Below are positions 8,763 to 18,104 of a stretch of 64,000 nt of DNA, piece by piece. Both the position numbers and the translations under genes were made by a program. The notes beneath the pieces were generated by a model. It saw nothing but the letters and a program-made list of their open reading frames with translations, searched no databases and was not told the origin of the DNA. Location: assembly GCF_000766945.1 (NCBI RefSeq), contig NZ_KN266211.1:187575-251574 (forward strand). The letters run 5' to 3'. Within the stretch, counting starts at the first letter, position 1. Each line of letters begins with the position of its first letter. Source of the DNA: Cellvibrio mixtus subsp. mixtus J3-8 (lineage in GTDB: Bacteria > Pseudomonadota > Gammaproteobacteria > Pseudomonadales > Cellvibrionaceae).

Positions 8763-11507
8763 TTATTCAATCAACGATATGGAGCTGCGATTTTTCTCGA
8801 CCAATAGTTTTATTTTGCTCGACAACTCATCAAGGCGCATGGGTTTGCTGATGTAGTCATCCATTCCCGCCGCAAGGCAACGATCACGGTCTTCTTTCAT
8901 TGCATTGGCGGTCATGCCAAGGATAGGAGTCGGGCGTTTATTTTGTTTTACTTCCATTTCCTTGATTAATCGCGTCGCGGTTAATCCATCCATGCGCGGC
9001 ATTTGCACATCCATCAAAATAATATCAAAACTGGATGACTGATAATATTTCACGGCAATTTCACCATTTTTAGCAACAACCACCTCGCAGCCTTCGCTCT
9101 GTAAAAAATCCAGCACAGCAATAATGTTGCCCTCGTAATCTTCCGCCACTAATACTTTAAGGCGATCTTTATTATTTATATTTTCAACGTTATCCAGGTT
9201 GTCAGTCACTGAATATTCGTTGCTCAGCTCTGTGTTGCCAGTATTGGATGGCTTGCAGGGCAGTGGCAATGAAACTTTGAAGTTGCTACCAAGGCCAACT
9301 TTGCTGGTGACAACTATGTCGCCACCGATCAGGTCAACAATACTTTTACAAATAGACAGGCCCAGCCCCGTCCCGCCATAGATTCGCGCTGTGCTGCTGT
9401 CTGCCTGGATAAATTTTCCGAAAATTGTATCCAGTTTGCTTTCATCAATCCCTATGCCTGAATCAATAATTTCCAGGTTAAGGATTTTTATTTCCGGATG
9501 CATGCTGTCGCTAATGCTCGCAAATAGATTCACAAAGCCGCGTTCGGTAAATTTGATCGCATTATTTACCAGGTTAAACAAAACTTGTTTGATTTTGGTC
9601 TTGTCGCCCTGGAATTCATAATCTTTTGCAGCTTGATAGCTAATGCCCAGCTGTAAATTTTTTTCTGCAGCTTTTACAGACATAATGCTGCGTACGTCTT
9701 CAACGAGTTCAGCGATTTTGAACGGGACTATTTCCAGTGAAAACTCATTCGCTTCGATTTTGCTGATATCCAGCAAATCATTAATCAGGTTAAACAATGA
9801 TTCGGAGCTAACCTCAAGGTTGGAAATTAATTTTTTCTGGTCGCTGGTTAATGTTTTATCACGGTTAAGCACCTGGATGATGGAAATAATCGCGCTCAAT
9901 GGTGTGCGCAACTCGTGGGACATATGTGAGAGGAAATCGGTTTTTGCGCGGTTGGCAATGTCTGCCTGGATTTTGCTGTTTTCCAGGATAATTTGCGCAA
10001 TGGATTCTGCCGTTTCAATATCAGTAAACGACCAGTTTTTACACTGGCCTTTAACGGTGGTCTGCCATAATTCAAACGAGCTACGCGGGGTTAACCGATA
10101 ACCGGCTTTGGTTTGTTCTACGGGTTTTTCCGGGTTGCCGGCCCAATTAACACTTTTGATGCGCGCTTTGCGAAACCAGATGGCAATGTCATCGCTGTAC
10201 ATACCTATTGGTACGAACAACGCACCACCGGTAAGATCTTTCAATAGCGGGTCATGTTTAAAATAATCGCCAATGAAGCTGGTGTGCACGACGGATTTGT
10301 TACCAAACTTTCTATACCAACTGGCGAGTTTTTCTATGCATTCCTGTTCGTAAGTTTCACCGAAATAAAAGAATTTATTATCGGCAAATATGGCGATTCC
10401 ATCCGCATCCATAGCTTGTAGTGCGGCCTCACTGTTTCTTGCAATGGTGCTTTCAAAAGTATCCATGCTTGAAGACAGTGACAGTTTTTCAATAAGTAAT
10501 TTGCGCAGCTCCTGGCGTTGATGGTCCAGCGAACGGCGCATTGTTGTTAGCTTTGCTGAAAATATATGCGCAATTATTTCACATAACACGCGAATGCTAT
10601 GCGAAATATGCAGGCTGGTTTGGTGATGGCAGGCAATCAATCCCCACAGCTTATTGTCTTGCATAATGGAAATTGACATGGATGCTTCAACACAAATATT
10701 TTCCAGGTATTGGATGTGTATTGGCGATACGCTACGCAAAATTGAATAACTCATGTCGAGTGGTTTGCGTGCGCCATCTGCAAGTGCAGGATACAGCGGA
10801 GAAGGTTTGTAGCGAATGTCCGGAATCAAGCGCAAATAATTAATGCTATATAAACGCCGCGCTTGTTCGGGAATGTCACTCGCCGGAAAATTCAATCCCA
10901 AATAACTGGTCATGTAATCAGCGCGATTTTCGGCTACTACCGAACCATTCCACGACTCATCAAACTTATAAAGCTTTACACGATCAAAACCGGTGATGTT
11001 GCGTACATGGGAAACGATCAAATCGTAAAGTGATTCAATTTCATGGGCCTGTTGGGCTTCAATCGAATAGTTGCGCAAATCTTCATATACTTGTTGCAGG
11101 GAATCTTTATCTGCGATGGCTTTGGGTTCGAATTCAATGACTTTGTAATGCCGTGAAAAATGCACAACAGCGTCGTAAGGTTTGTTGGCCAATATCACCG
11201 AGGTGAATTTATAGGGTGCCAGATCAGCTTCGCGAATGGCTTTGTTAATAACTGCCAGGTTATCGCCGCCGATAATATCGTTAAGGTTTTTACCAATACA
11301 ATCCTGTGCACTAATACCTAAATGCTGGATGATATTTTCACTGACCTGGATAATTTCATCAGAAGTGTCCAGTGTCACCAACATTAATCCGTGTGGTTGA
11401 ATGCAGTTGGGAATATGAATTGGTTCCCTCGAACATTGTTGCAATGCCGCTTCCAGTTCTTCTTCCGATAATTGCTCCCGAGGGACTGGAAAACTTTCAT
11501 TATTCAT
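8763..11507 (-). CDS. bphP: bacteriophytochrome hybrid histidine kinase / response regulator
   Basis: Red/far-red photoreceptor that signals by phosphorelay. The 914 aa run as PAS (about 30-135), GAF (about 150-315), PHY (about 330-510), HisKA with phospho-acceptor His531 (SHMSHELRTP), HATPase (about 640-755) and a C-terminal receiver with Asp833 (LMDVQMP). Chromophore features are intact: Cys25 in the N-terminal extension (LQQCSREPIHIPNC), the site used for biliverdin by bacteriophytochromes; PASDIP in the GAF; and the PHY tongue PRSSF. It starts inside the heme oxygenase gene's last codons, so kinase and pigment supply are co-translated. No separate response regulator is next to it; the fused receiver probably passes phosphate to an unlinked Hpt protein. 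Confidence 0.95.
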   Translation of the reverse strand: MNNESFPVPREQLSEEELEAALQQCSREPIHIPNCIQPHGLMLVTLDTSDEIIQVSENIIQHLGISAQDCIGKNLNDIIGGDNLAVINKAIREADLAPYKFTSVILANKPYDAVVHFSRHYKVIEFEPKAIADKDSLQQVYEDLRNYSIEAQQAHEIESLYDLIVSHVRNITGFDRVKLYKFDESWNGSVVAENRADYMTSYLGLNFPASDIPEQARRLYSINYLRLIPDIRYKPSPLYPALADGARKPLDMSYSILRSVSPIHIQYLENICVEASMSISIMQDNKLWGLIACHHQTSLHISHSIRVLCEIIAHIFSAKLTTMRRSLDHQRQELRKLLIEKLSLSSSMDTFESTIARNSEAALQAMDADGIAIFADNKFFYFGETYEQECIEKLASWYRKFGNKSVVHTSFIGDYFKHDPLLKDLTGGALFVPIGMYSDDIAIWFRKARIKSVNWAGNPEKPVEQTKAGYRLTPRSSFELWQTTVKGQCKNWSFTDIETAESIAQIILENSKIQADIANRAKTDFLSHMSHELRTPLSAIISIIQVLNRDKTLTSDQKKLISNLEVSSESLFNLINDLLDISKIEANEFSLEIVPFKIAELVEDVRSIMSVKAAEKNLQLGISYQAAKDYEFQGDKTKIKQVLFNLVNNAIKFTERGFVNLFASISDSMHPEIKILNLEIIDSGIGIDESKLDTIFGKFIQADSSTARIYGGTGLGLSICKSIVDLIGGDIVVTSKVGLGSNFKVSLPLPCKPSNTGNTELSNEYSVTDNLDNVENINNKDRLKVLVAEDYEGNIIAVLDFLQSEGCEVVVAKNGEIAVKYYQSSSFDIILMDVQMPRMDGLTATRLIKEMEVKQNKRPTPILGMTANAMKEDRDRCLAAGMDDYISKPMRLDELSSKIKLLVEKNRSSISLIE

Positions 11508-12126
11508 TTATGCCCCCAAAGGGAAAATAGCGTTTGGATAATTGATCGAGAATATTGAAATAGAATTGGGCGCTTTGAATCACCGCATCTGCATCAAGAC
11601 TCGCTTCATGGTGCGCCAGGTAATTAAGAAATTCTTTCCAATAGTAACCGGTGTGCTCACCGAATCCATAAAAGAAAAATTGCGTTACACCGGGTTCGAG
11701 CGCGAGCGTTTTTTTGAGCTGTTTACTGATCATTTGCCCACCCAGTGTGGAGCCCTGTTTAACATACAAATACCCGATATAGTTTTCGAGTCGCGGTGCG
11801 CGCGTACCAATCTCTGCATTGGCTGGAGTAGAAAAAGACCTTTCTGGTAGAGGTTGGTTCAATGCCAAAAAATCCTGTTGTAACCATCGTAGGGGTGTCG
11901 CTTCATAAGTAAAGCGCTGGGGCGTCGGAATGCTGTTAAAGCGATCATCAACGCCCTGGTAGAAATGATAAAAAACCCTTAAAACATCCCGGTAGTTTGC
12001 AGTTGTACACTCCGCACTAACGAGCTTTTGCAGGCCGGGATTGCGATGTAAGGATTGATGGATTGCGTCGGTTTCTTCCCGCAACCGATGGCGAAGCGTG
12101 GCTTCTTGTATGAATTCGTTAGTCAA
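11500..12126 (-). CDS. bphO: biliverdin-forming heme oxygenase BphO
   Basis: Opens heme to biliverdin, the chromophore of the bacteriophytochrome encoded directly downstream. The fold's hallmarks are visible: the proximal-His region RLREETDAIHQSLH near the N-terminus and the distal helix YGFGEHTGYYWKEF, with STLGGQMI between. The frame is open back to 12255, but those codons (LFSTPPLPCTFFKL...) look non-coding. I place the start at TTG 12126, giving 208 aa, near the usual 190-215 aa; this start has only a weak GGGAAA upstream and is uncertain (alternatives TTG 12255, ATG 12249). Overlaps bphP by eight bases. Confidence 0.9.
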   Translation of the reverse strand: MTNEFIQEATLRHRLREETDAIHQSLHRNPGLQKLVSAECTTANYRDVLRVFYHFYQGVDDRFNSIPTPQRFTYEATPLRWLQQDFLALNQPLPERSFSTPANAEIGTRAPRLENYIGYLYVKQGSTLGGQMISKQLKKTLALEPGVTQFFFYGFGEHTGYYWKEFLNYLAHHEASLDADAVIQSAQFYFNILDQLSKRYFPFGGINE

Positions 12127-12310
12127 TTGGTTTCCCGCGCAGTCAGCGCGGTGCTGAAATCTGCAAAGCTTAAAAAATGTACATGGTAGAGGAGGCGTGG
12201 AAAATAAGGAAGATAAAAATCTGCCAGCTGTTTGTGGCGCAAAAATCATTATCAACGGTATGTTCGGTGCGCTATTAAAGATCTGCTGATCAATAACATC
12301 CCATGCTTGT

Positions 12311-13333
12311 TTAACCCGTGGTTTTTATCAAATTACTCAGGGCAGTAATATGATCCGTACGCGCATTGAGCGCTGGAATATATTGGTATTTTTCCCCGCC
12401 TGCGTTTAAAAAAGTGTGGCGATTTTCCACTGCCAGCTCCTCCAGGGTTTCCAGGCAATCGGCGCTGAATGCGGGCGATAAAATGGCGATGTCTTTTATC
12501 CCTTCGTTGGGAAGGTTTGCGAGCGTTTCATCGGTGTATGGCTTTAACCATTCGGCGCGACCAAAACGCGATTGGAAGCTGGTAATTAACAGGTTTTTAT
12601 CCAACTGTAATTTTTCTTGCACCAATCGTGTTGTTTTTTGGCATAAACAAAAATAGGGGTCTCCGGCAGTCAGAAAACGTTTTGGCATCCCGTGGTAGGA
12701 AAAAATAATTTTTTGCGGCAAGCCATTTTTTTCAATGTGCTCGCGCACCGAGTTGGCAAGTGCGTCGATGTATAGCGGATGATCGCAATAATTATTGATG
12801 AAATGTAATTCCGGAACCCAGCGCCAGTGTTTTAATTCGTCGGCGACTGCATCAAAAGAGGAGCCTGTCGTTGGGCCTGCGTATTGTGGATAAAGGGGTA
12901 ACACAATAATTTTGCGCACGCCTTCTTTTTGCAATTCACGCAGTGCGCTGGCGATTGATGGATTGCCGTAACGCATTCCCAGTTTTACGCTGTATTTATC
13001 GCCTAATTGTTGTTGTATCGCCGTTTGTTGTTGTTTGCTGATGACGAGCAGTGGCGAGCCTTCGCTGGTCCACACGCTTTTATAAAGCGCTGCTGATCGC
13101 TTCGGGCGCACACGCAAAATAATACCGTGCAGAATCAGCAACCACACAAGGCGGGGAATTTCTACAACGCGTGGATCAGATAAAAATTGCTTGAGGTAGC
13201 GACGCAATGCCGGAGCGGTAGGCTCATCGGGGGTGCCGAGGTTCACCAGCAATACGCCGATGCGCGGGGAAGGCTTGTTTGCCGCATGAAATACCGGATC
13301 TACATCGTAATTCAAGGCGGTGAATCGGCTCAT
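12311..13333 (-). CDS. hemH: ferrochelatase HemH
   Basis: Inserts Fe(II) into protoporphyrin IX, the last step of heme synthesis. The 340 aa frame has the family N-terminus (IGVLLVNLGTPDEP), the catalytic His in FSYHGMPKR, and the conserved C-terminal SPAFSADCLETLEE segment. ATG 13333 is preferred over the upstream open codons because GGGAG sits seven bases before it and the conserved start follows. It lies 184 bases upstream of bphO on the same strand, so the heme-making and heme-opening enzymes are neighbours and may share a transcript. Confidence 0.96.
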   Translation of the reverse strand: MSRFTALNYDVDPVFHAANKPSPRIGVLLVNLGTPDEPTAPALRRYLKQFLSDPRVVEIPRLVWLLILHGIILRVRPKRSAALYKSVWTSEGSPLLVISKQQQTAIQQQLGDKYSVKLGMRYGNPSIASALRELQKEGVRKIIVLPLYPQYAGPTTGSSFDAVADELKHWRWVPELHFINNYCDHPLYIDALANSVREHIEKNGLPQKIIFSYHGMPKRFLTAGDPYFCLCQKTTRLVQEKLQLDKNLLITSFQSRFGRAEWLKPYTDETLANLPNEGIKDIAILSPAFSADCLETLEELAVENRHTFLNAGGEKYQYIPALNARTDHITALSNLIKTTG

Positions 13334-13467
13334 CAATGGCTCCCAAAACAGTGTGGCAATGGCGGTCAGGTTAAAGTGGTAATACGTAAGGGGCGCAAGT
13401 ATATCCCGAAATGAAGCGCATCGAAGGATGTGGTGCGGATTTATCTTCTGGTTACACATGCAGGTAT

Positions 13468-13869
13468 TCAAGGGTTTAAAAAGTCACCTGATGTAATCAA
13501 CGGGAGGTTGGTAATCGGGTGTTGGTAGGCGTAGATCCACACCTGTAGTTTTTCTCCTGTGGCAGTGATTACTTCATGGCGTTTGCGTTGGTATTCCTGT
13601 TCTGGTGCTGCGGGGAAATCACATTCTTCATACGCGTCCAGCGCGCGTAACTGCTCCGGGCTTGCCAGCTTATAGACTTCACCTTTGACCCATTGCGCGC
13701 TTTGCGCATTTTCTTCCAATACCAACGCGGGATAATAACTGACGCGATACAGTTTTCCGCGCACTTGTGCGTTGGCGATAAACCCGGCGTCCGCCAGAAA
13801 TTTCTGGTGCGCGCCGGTGGGGCAAGCGCGTCTTAGTGTGCCATATACAAATAATAAATCCGGATTCAT
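13468..13869 (-). CDS. gamma-glutamylcyclotransferase-like (AIG2/YtfP) family protein
   Basis: A 133 aa protein of the GGCT-like fold. The N-terminal substrate loop is clear (FVYGTLRRACPTGAHQKFL) and the acidic catalytic-type residue falls in LDAYEECDF. Family members act on gamma-glutamyl amines or peptides, but many, such as YtfP, have no confirmed substrate. It is upstream of hemH on the same strand and downstream of a strong terminator, so it probably heads the ggct-hemH(-bphO-bphP) transcript. Confidence 0.85.
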   Translation of the reverse strand: MNPDLLFVYGTLRRACPTGAHQKFLADAGFIANAQVRGKLYRVSYYPALVLEENAQSAQWVKGEVYKLASPEQLRALDAYEECDFPAAPEQEYQRKRHEVITATGEKLQVWIYAYQHPITNLPLITSGDFLNP

Positions 13870-13895
13870 GCTATTAATTCATTCAGTGGATACGC

Positions 13896-13926
13896 AAAAA
13901 AATTCCCGCCGTAGCGGGAATTTTTT
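13896..13926 (-). terminator. terminator downstream of the sugar dehydrogenase gene
   Basis: AAAATTCCCGC-CGTA-GCGGGAATTTT stem flanked by A and T runs on both sides, just beyond the stop at 13936. It can work in either direction. Confidence 0.8.
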
Positions 13927-13935
13927 ATGTTGGGC

Positions 13936-15063
13936 CTAGAGCGGTGCTATCTGTAATATTTTGCCTTTGCTTTCGTCGGTAACAATATACACAAGTCCGT
14001 CCGGGCCTTGTATTACTGAACGCAAACGCTGGCCTAATTCATTCTTCAGCAGGCGTTCTTCTTTAGTAATCTTATCGCCATCTACCACCAGGCGCACCAG
14101 CGCTTGTTCACGCAAGCTGGTTAACAGAATATTATTTTTCCAGTGCGGGAATTTATCGCCGGTGTAAAAAATAAAACCGGCAGTCGCAATAGAAGGAACC
14201 CATTTGTAGACAGGTTGTTCCATACCTTCCTTGTGGGTGCCTTCACCGATTTTTCCGCCGCCGTAATTTTCACCGTAGGTGATCACCGGCCAGCCATAAT
14301 TTTTTGCCGGTTCATCAATATTCAATTCATCGCCACCTTGCGGGCCGTGCTCGCCAGTCCAGAGTTTTTTGGTGACGGGATTGATGGCCGCGCCTTGCAT
14401 ATTGCGGTGGCCGTAAGACCAGATTTCCGGCAATGCGCCCGGGGTTTTTACAAAAGGATTGTCTTTGGGCGCAGAGCCATCAGCGTTGATGCGAATGACT
14501 TTGCCTTGATGGTTATCCAAGGTTTGCGCTTTATCTTTTTCGCTGTAACGATCACCCAGGGTGATAAACAACGTCCCGTCCGCTGCCCATACCAGGCGCG
14601 AGCCAAAATGGTTATTGGAATCAATTTTTGGTTTTTGACTAAATACGCGCGTGACATTTTCCAGTTTATTGCCATTCAGGGTGGCATAGCTGACGGCCGT
14701 ACTATTGGTACCTTTATCGCCTGGTTCTGAATAGCTGAAATAGATTTTTTTGCTGGTCGCAAAATCCGGGGCGAGTACAACATCCAGTAAACCGGCTTGC
14801 CCCTGGTTGTAAATTTTTGGCAAGCCCTGTAACGGTTCGCCTAATTTTCCATCGGGCGAAACGATACGCATACGGCCAGGTTTTTCCGTTACCAGCATTT
14901 TGCCATCGGGCAAGAAGGCGAGGCTCCAGACATTTTCCAGGCCTTCGGCAATGGTATTTACACGGATGGTGCCGCTTTCAGTTTTAATATCCAGTGGTTT
15001 GGCAGTTGCGAGTGGCATTGCCAGTGAAAAACACAACGCGGCACCCAGCAGGGAATATTTCAT
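13936..15063 (-). CDS. secreted PQQ-dependent aldose sugar dehydrogenase (YliI/Asd-like)
   Basis: Predicted periplasmic six-bladed beta-propeller of the soluble glucose dehydrogenase family, oxidising aldoses with PQQ. The 375 aa start at ATG 15063 (GGAGC upstream) with a signal peptide ending PLATA. Family motifs seen: WSLAFLPDGKMLVTEKPGR, VYPxF-equivalent strands, HFGSRL with the catalytic-type His, GDRYSEKDKAQ, and WSYGHRNMQG followed by WTGEHGPQGGDELN, which match YliI (371 aa). No PQQ biosynthesis genes are in the window. Substrate range is broad in characterised members and cannot be narrowed here. Confidence 0.9.
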   Translation of the reverse strand: MKYSLLGAALCFSLAMPLATAKPLDIKTESGTIRVNTIAEGLENVWSLAFLPDGKMLVTEKPGRMRIVSPDGKLGEPLQGLPKIYNQGQAGLLDVVLAPDFATSKKIYFSYSEPGDKGTNSTAVSYATLNGNKLENVTRVFSQKPKIDSNNHFGSRLVWAADGTLFITLGDRYSEKDKAQTLDNHQGKVIRINADGSAPKDNPFVKTPGALPEIWSYGHRNMQGAAINPVTKKLWTGEHGPQGGDELNIDEPAKNYGWPVITYGENYGGGKIGEGTHKEGMEQPVYKWVPSIATAGFIFYTGDKFPHWKNNILLTSLREQALVRLVVDGDKITKEERLLKNELGQRLRSVIQGPDGLVYIVTDESKGKILQIAPL

Positions 15064-15232
15064 CGATAAGCTCCAAATAACGAAAAGACGATTGGTTAAA
15101 ACAGCAGTGAAATTTGCGTTGCCAGGTGCGTTCAACCTTTATTGGTTGACTCTAATAATGGAGGGCAGGGTAACAAGCCTGCCGGTGGCAGGCAATTCAA
15201 GGAGTGTTAAGCCATGCAGATAAAAATAGAAA

Positions 15233-15832
15233 TTAGCGGACGATTTGTTTGGCGAGGGCAAGGCATTCTTTATGGCGATGACAATCGGCAAAATGATCAT
15301 TAACCATGCCACACGCCTGCATATAGGCGTAACAAATAGTGGTGCCGACAAAGTTGAAGCCCTTTTTCCTGAGCGCTTTGCTCATGGCATCGGACTGCGG
15401 CGTGCTGGCTACGGCATCCTTCATGCCACGCAATGTATTCTGGATGGGTTTGTGATTGACAAAACCCCAGACAAAATCGCTAAAACTTTCACCGTTTTTC
15501 TTCATCTCCAGAAAAGCCTTTGCATTTTTTATCGCGCTTTCAATTTTTAAACGATTGCGAATAATGCCGTCGTTTTGCATTAATTTTTCAATTTTTGCCG
15601 GCGTGTAGCGCGCGATTTTTTCCGGATCAAAATTATCAAATGCCTTGCGGTAATTTTCGCGTTTGCGCAACACCGTAATCCAGGAAAGCCCTGCTTGCGC
15701 ACCTTCCAATAGTAGAAATTCAAACAACTTGCGTTCATCAAATAAGGGAATTCCCCATTCCTGGTCGTGATATTCGCAGTACAAAGGATCATCGCCGCAC
15801 CAGCTGCAGCGGCACTTTTCCGGTTTTGTCAT
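15233..15832 (-). CDS. tag: DNA-3-methyladenine glycosylase I
   Basis: Removes 3-methyladenine from alkylated DNA. The 199 aa protein has the N-terminal RCSWCGDDPLY...YHDQEWGIPL block with the first zinc Cys and His, the helix-hairpin-helix-like core (EGAQAGLSWITVLRKREN), and the C-terminal zinc-binding pair in NDHFADC. ATG 15832 is chosen because GGAG lies seven bases upstream; an in-frame TTG 12 bases earlier would overlap that site. It stands alone between the sugar dehydrogenase and the WYL regulator. Confidence 0.95.
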   Translation of the reverse strand: MTKPEKCRCSWCGDDPLYCEYHDQEWGIPLFDERKLFEFLLLEGAQAGLSWITVLRKRENYRKAFDNFDPEKIARYTPAKIEKLMQNDGIIRNRLKIESAIKNAKAFLEMKKNGESFSDFVWGFVNHKPIQNTLRGMKDAVASTPQSDAMSKALRKKGFNFVGTTICYAYMQACGMVNDHFADCHRHKECLALAKQIVR

Positions 15833-15860
15833 TATTGGCTCCAATACAGTTAATTCTACT

Positions 15861-16652
15861 TCACGCGTCGATTAATTCCGGAAGAACATCTTCTTGTCTA
15901 TTTTTTTCATGCTCGGTTTGGATGAGCGGGGATTGGCCCGCTACGAAATTTTCTGCGTCTTGTTCGCATCTTTCTTTCATTAAATTCAGGAAATGTTTCA
16001 GGCTTTTGTGATCGTTGGTTTCAAAACTGTGGTCGGAAATCACGGTGGATTGGATGCGATCCAGCCGGAAGGTGCGGTAGTCATTACGCAATTGGCACCA
16101 TGCCACCAGCGTCCAGACTTTGCCCCAGAAAATGAGCCCGAGCGGTTCAATGGTGCGCGAGCTCTGTGCATCATCGGCGCGCACGTAATCGATAATCACG
16201 CAGCGGCGCAAACGGATGGCTTCGCGCATCGGCTGGCTGTGGGCGGTGTAATACTTTTGTACTTCTTCCATGTTAGGTACCAGCAGCGGCAAGGTTTCGT
16301 CGCTGTGGCGCAAATGGTCAGGGAGTACTGCCAGGATTTTCTGGATTGCCTGGTTCGCATGGATTGCCATGTCCGTATCGCCCCAACTGCTTACCATGCG
16401 CGCGCCGAGCAGTAATGCCTCTACTTCTTCACGATCAAACATCAGTGGGGGCAACTGGTAGCGATGGGATAGGCGATAGCCCACACCCGCTTCGCCTTCA
16501 ATGGGAACGCCGGACAAACTCAGGGATTGGATATCGCGGTAAATTGTGCGCTCGGATACGCGCAAATGATCGCTCAATTGCTTCGCGGTCAGTACCGTGC
16601 GGCGATTGCGTAACAGGGTTGTCAGTTGGAAAAGGCGTTCGGCGCGGTGCAT
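15861..16652 (-). CDS. HTH-WYL transcriptional regulator (YafY/DeoR-like)
   Basis: A 263 aa regulator: an N-terminal winged helix (RAERLFQLTTLLRNRR...LRVSERTIYRDIQSL, about 3-55) and a WYL effector-sensing domain in the C-terminal half (IDYVRADD...RTIEPLGLIFWGKVWTLVAWCQLRNDYRTFRLDRI, about 130-225). The start at 16652 is supported by AAGGAG eight bases upstream; an in-frame ATG five codons earlier overlaps that site. WYL domains bind nucleic acid fragments or small ligands; the ligand is unknown here. A perfect 21-base dyad is centred 53 bases upstream of the start and suggests autoregulation. Confidence 0.92.
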   Translation of the reverse strand: MHRAERLFQLTTLLRNRRTVLTAKQLSDHLRVSERTIYRDIQSLSLSGVPIEGEAGVGYRLSHRYQLPPLMFDREEVEALLLGARMVSSWGDTDMAIHANQAIQKILAVLPDHLRHSDETLPLLVPNMEEVQKYYTAHSQPMREAIRLRRCVIIDYVRADDAQSSRTIEPLGLIFWGKVWTLVAWCQLRNDYRTFRLDRIQSTVISDHSFETNDHKSLKHFLNLMKERCEQDAENFVAGQSPLIQTEHEKNRQEDVLPELIDA

Positions 16653-16694
16653 GGCGTGCTCCTTCATGAAGAATGTTGGCAGCCTATAGTCAAG

Positions 16695-16715
16695 TCCTGA
16701 CAGTTTATGTCAGGA
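16695..16715. promoter_or_regulatory. palindromic operator candidate of the WYL regulator
   Basis: TCCTGACA-GTTTA-TGTCAGGA: perfect 8-bp arms with a 5-base spacer, 43 bases upstream of the WYL regulator start, in the region divergent from the proline iminopeptidase gene. Confidence 0.6.
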
Positions 16716-16898
16716 GCTCGAAGAATGTATTGGAAAATGATGAATGGTTTTGAACAATAAATCGCCATGGCGTCAAAATATATGGCACGTATCTGCTTTT
16801 CCTTGCGAAAATGCCGTGCTTGGAGCAGGCCCTGTGCTACCTTTAGTGGACGTTACCCCGCACCAGTCATATACGATTGACCCGAACAAGGCGAGTTT

Positions 16899-17870
16899 AT
16901 GCAGATTTTTTATCCTGAGATAAAACCTTACCAACGTCACCAAATTGCCGTAGAGCCTCCCCACGAATTATATGTCGATGAATCCGGAAATCCCGATGGA
17001 ATTCCGGTGCTCTTTGTTCATGGCGGGCCGGGTGCTGGTTGTGGAAAATACGACCGGCGTTTTTTTGATCCGGAAGTTTATCGTATTGTGCTTTTCGATC
17101 AACGTGGTTCAGGCCGTTCTCGCCCCCACGCCGAACTGGAGAACAACACCACCCAAAAGCTGGTGGAAGATATTGAAGTGATTCGCAAGGCATTAGGTAT
17201 CGACCAATGGGTTTTATTTGGCGGTTCCTGGGGCTCAACCCTTAGCCTTGTCTATGCCCAAACCTACCCCGAGCGGGTATTGGGTTTGATCCTGCGCGGG
17301 ATTTTCCTCTGTCGCCGCGAAGATCTGCTGTGGTTTTACCAGGAAGGCGCGAGCCGTTTGTTCCCGGATTATTGGGATGATTTTGTAGCGCAAATCCCTG
17401 AGGAAGAGCGCAACGATATGATGGGTGCTTACTATCGCCAGTTGATTGGCGAAAACCAGATTATGCAAATGTCGGCCGCCAAAACCTGGGCCTGCTGGGA
17501 AGGGCGTACCGCTACCCTGAAGCCGAGCCCGGAAGTTGTGGACTCTTTTACCGAGCCTCACCGCGCCTTGTCACTTGCACGCATTGAAGCCCATTACTTT
17601 GTGAATAATGCATTTCTGGAGCATAACCAGATCTTGCGTGATGCGCATAAACTGGCGGGTATTCCAGGGGTAATTGTGCATGGCCGTTATGATGTTATTT
17701 GTCCGCTCGATAACGCCTACGCATTGCATAAAGCCTGGCCGGGCTCGGAACTGCAAATTATCCGCGAAGCAGGCCACGCTTCGCGTGAGCCGGGAATTGT
17801 GGATGCATTAATTCGCGCAACAGATGATCTCGCCAAAAAAATCCTGCACACCGGTGACCAATTGGCCTGA
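16899..17870 (+). CDS. pip: proline iminopeptidase
   Basis: Cytoplasmic alpha/beta hydrolase that removes N-terminal proline from peptides. The 323 aa protein has the oxyanion motif HGGPGAG at 41-47, DQRGSGRS at 67-74, the nucleophile elbow GGSWGS with Ser110, the acid in HGRYDVICP and the catalytic His in EAGHASREP, all typical of peptidase family S33 Pip. AAGGCGAG precedes the ATG. It diverges from the WYL regulator and is closed by a terminator, so it is monocistronic. Confidence 0.95.
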   Translation: MQIFYPEIKPYQRHQIAVEPPHELYVDESGNPDGIPVLFVHGGPGAGCGKYDRRFFDPEVYRIVLFDQRGSGRSRPHAELENNTTQKLVEDIEVIRKALGIDQWVLFGGSWGSTLSLVYAQTYPERVLGLILRGIFLCRREDLLWFYQEGASRLFPDYWDDFVAQIPEEERNDMMGAYYRQLIGENQIMQMSAAKTWACWEGRTATLKPSPEVVDSFTEPHRALSLARIEAHYFVNNAFLEHNQILRDAHKLAGIPGVIVHGRYDVICPLDNAYALHKAWPGSELQIIREAGHASREPGIVDALIRATDDLAKKILHTGDQLA

Positions 17871-17884
17871 TTTTTCCCTATGGT

Positions 17885-17915
17885 AAAAAAACGGAGCCTT
17901 AATGGCTCCGTTTTT
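17885..17915 (+). terminator. terminator of pip
   Basis: AAAAACGGAGCC-TTAAT-GGCTCCGTTTTT, 12-bp arms with a T run, 14 bases after the stop. Confidence 0.85.
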
Positions 17916-18104
17916 ATTGGGGGATTTTTCTGGCGTGATTGGTTCTGGCTTTTTTAGTTCAATGGTATGATCCCGATCACAGCGATTCCGGGGTCCATAA
18001 ATCCTTTTGCGAATCCGAAAATAGTGCGGCCATAACAAAAAGTCACCGCATCTGGCTGAATTAGAAAACTAATAATGTGGTACAGCCTTACAGGAGTCCC
18101 TCCC

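Noticed and set aside
12127..12255. N-terminal extension of the heme oxygenase frame
   Set aside because: Codons look non-coding, no signal peptide logic and no ribosome site; the family domain starts downstream.
14143..14730. 195-codon plus-strand frame
   Set aside because: Antisense to the sugar dehydrogenase, which has clear motifs and a signal peptide.
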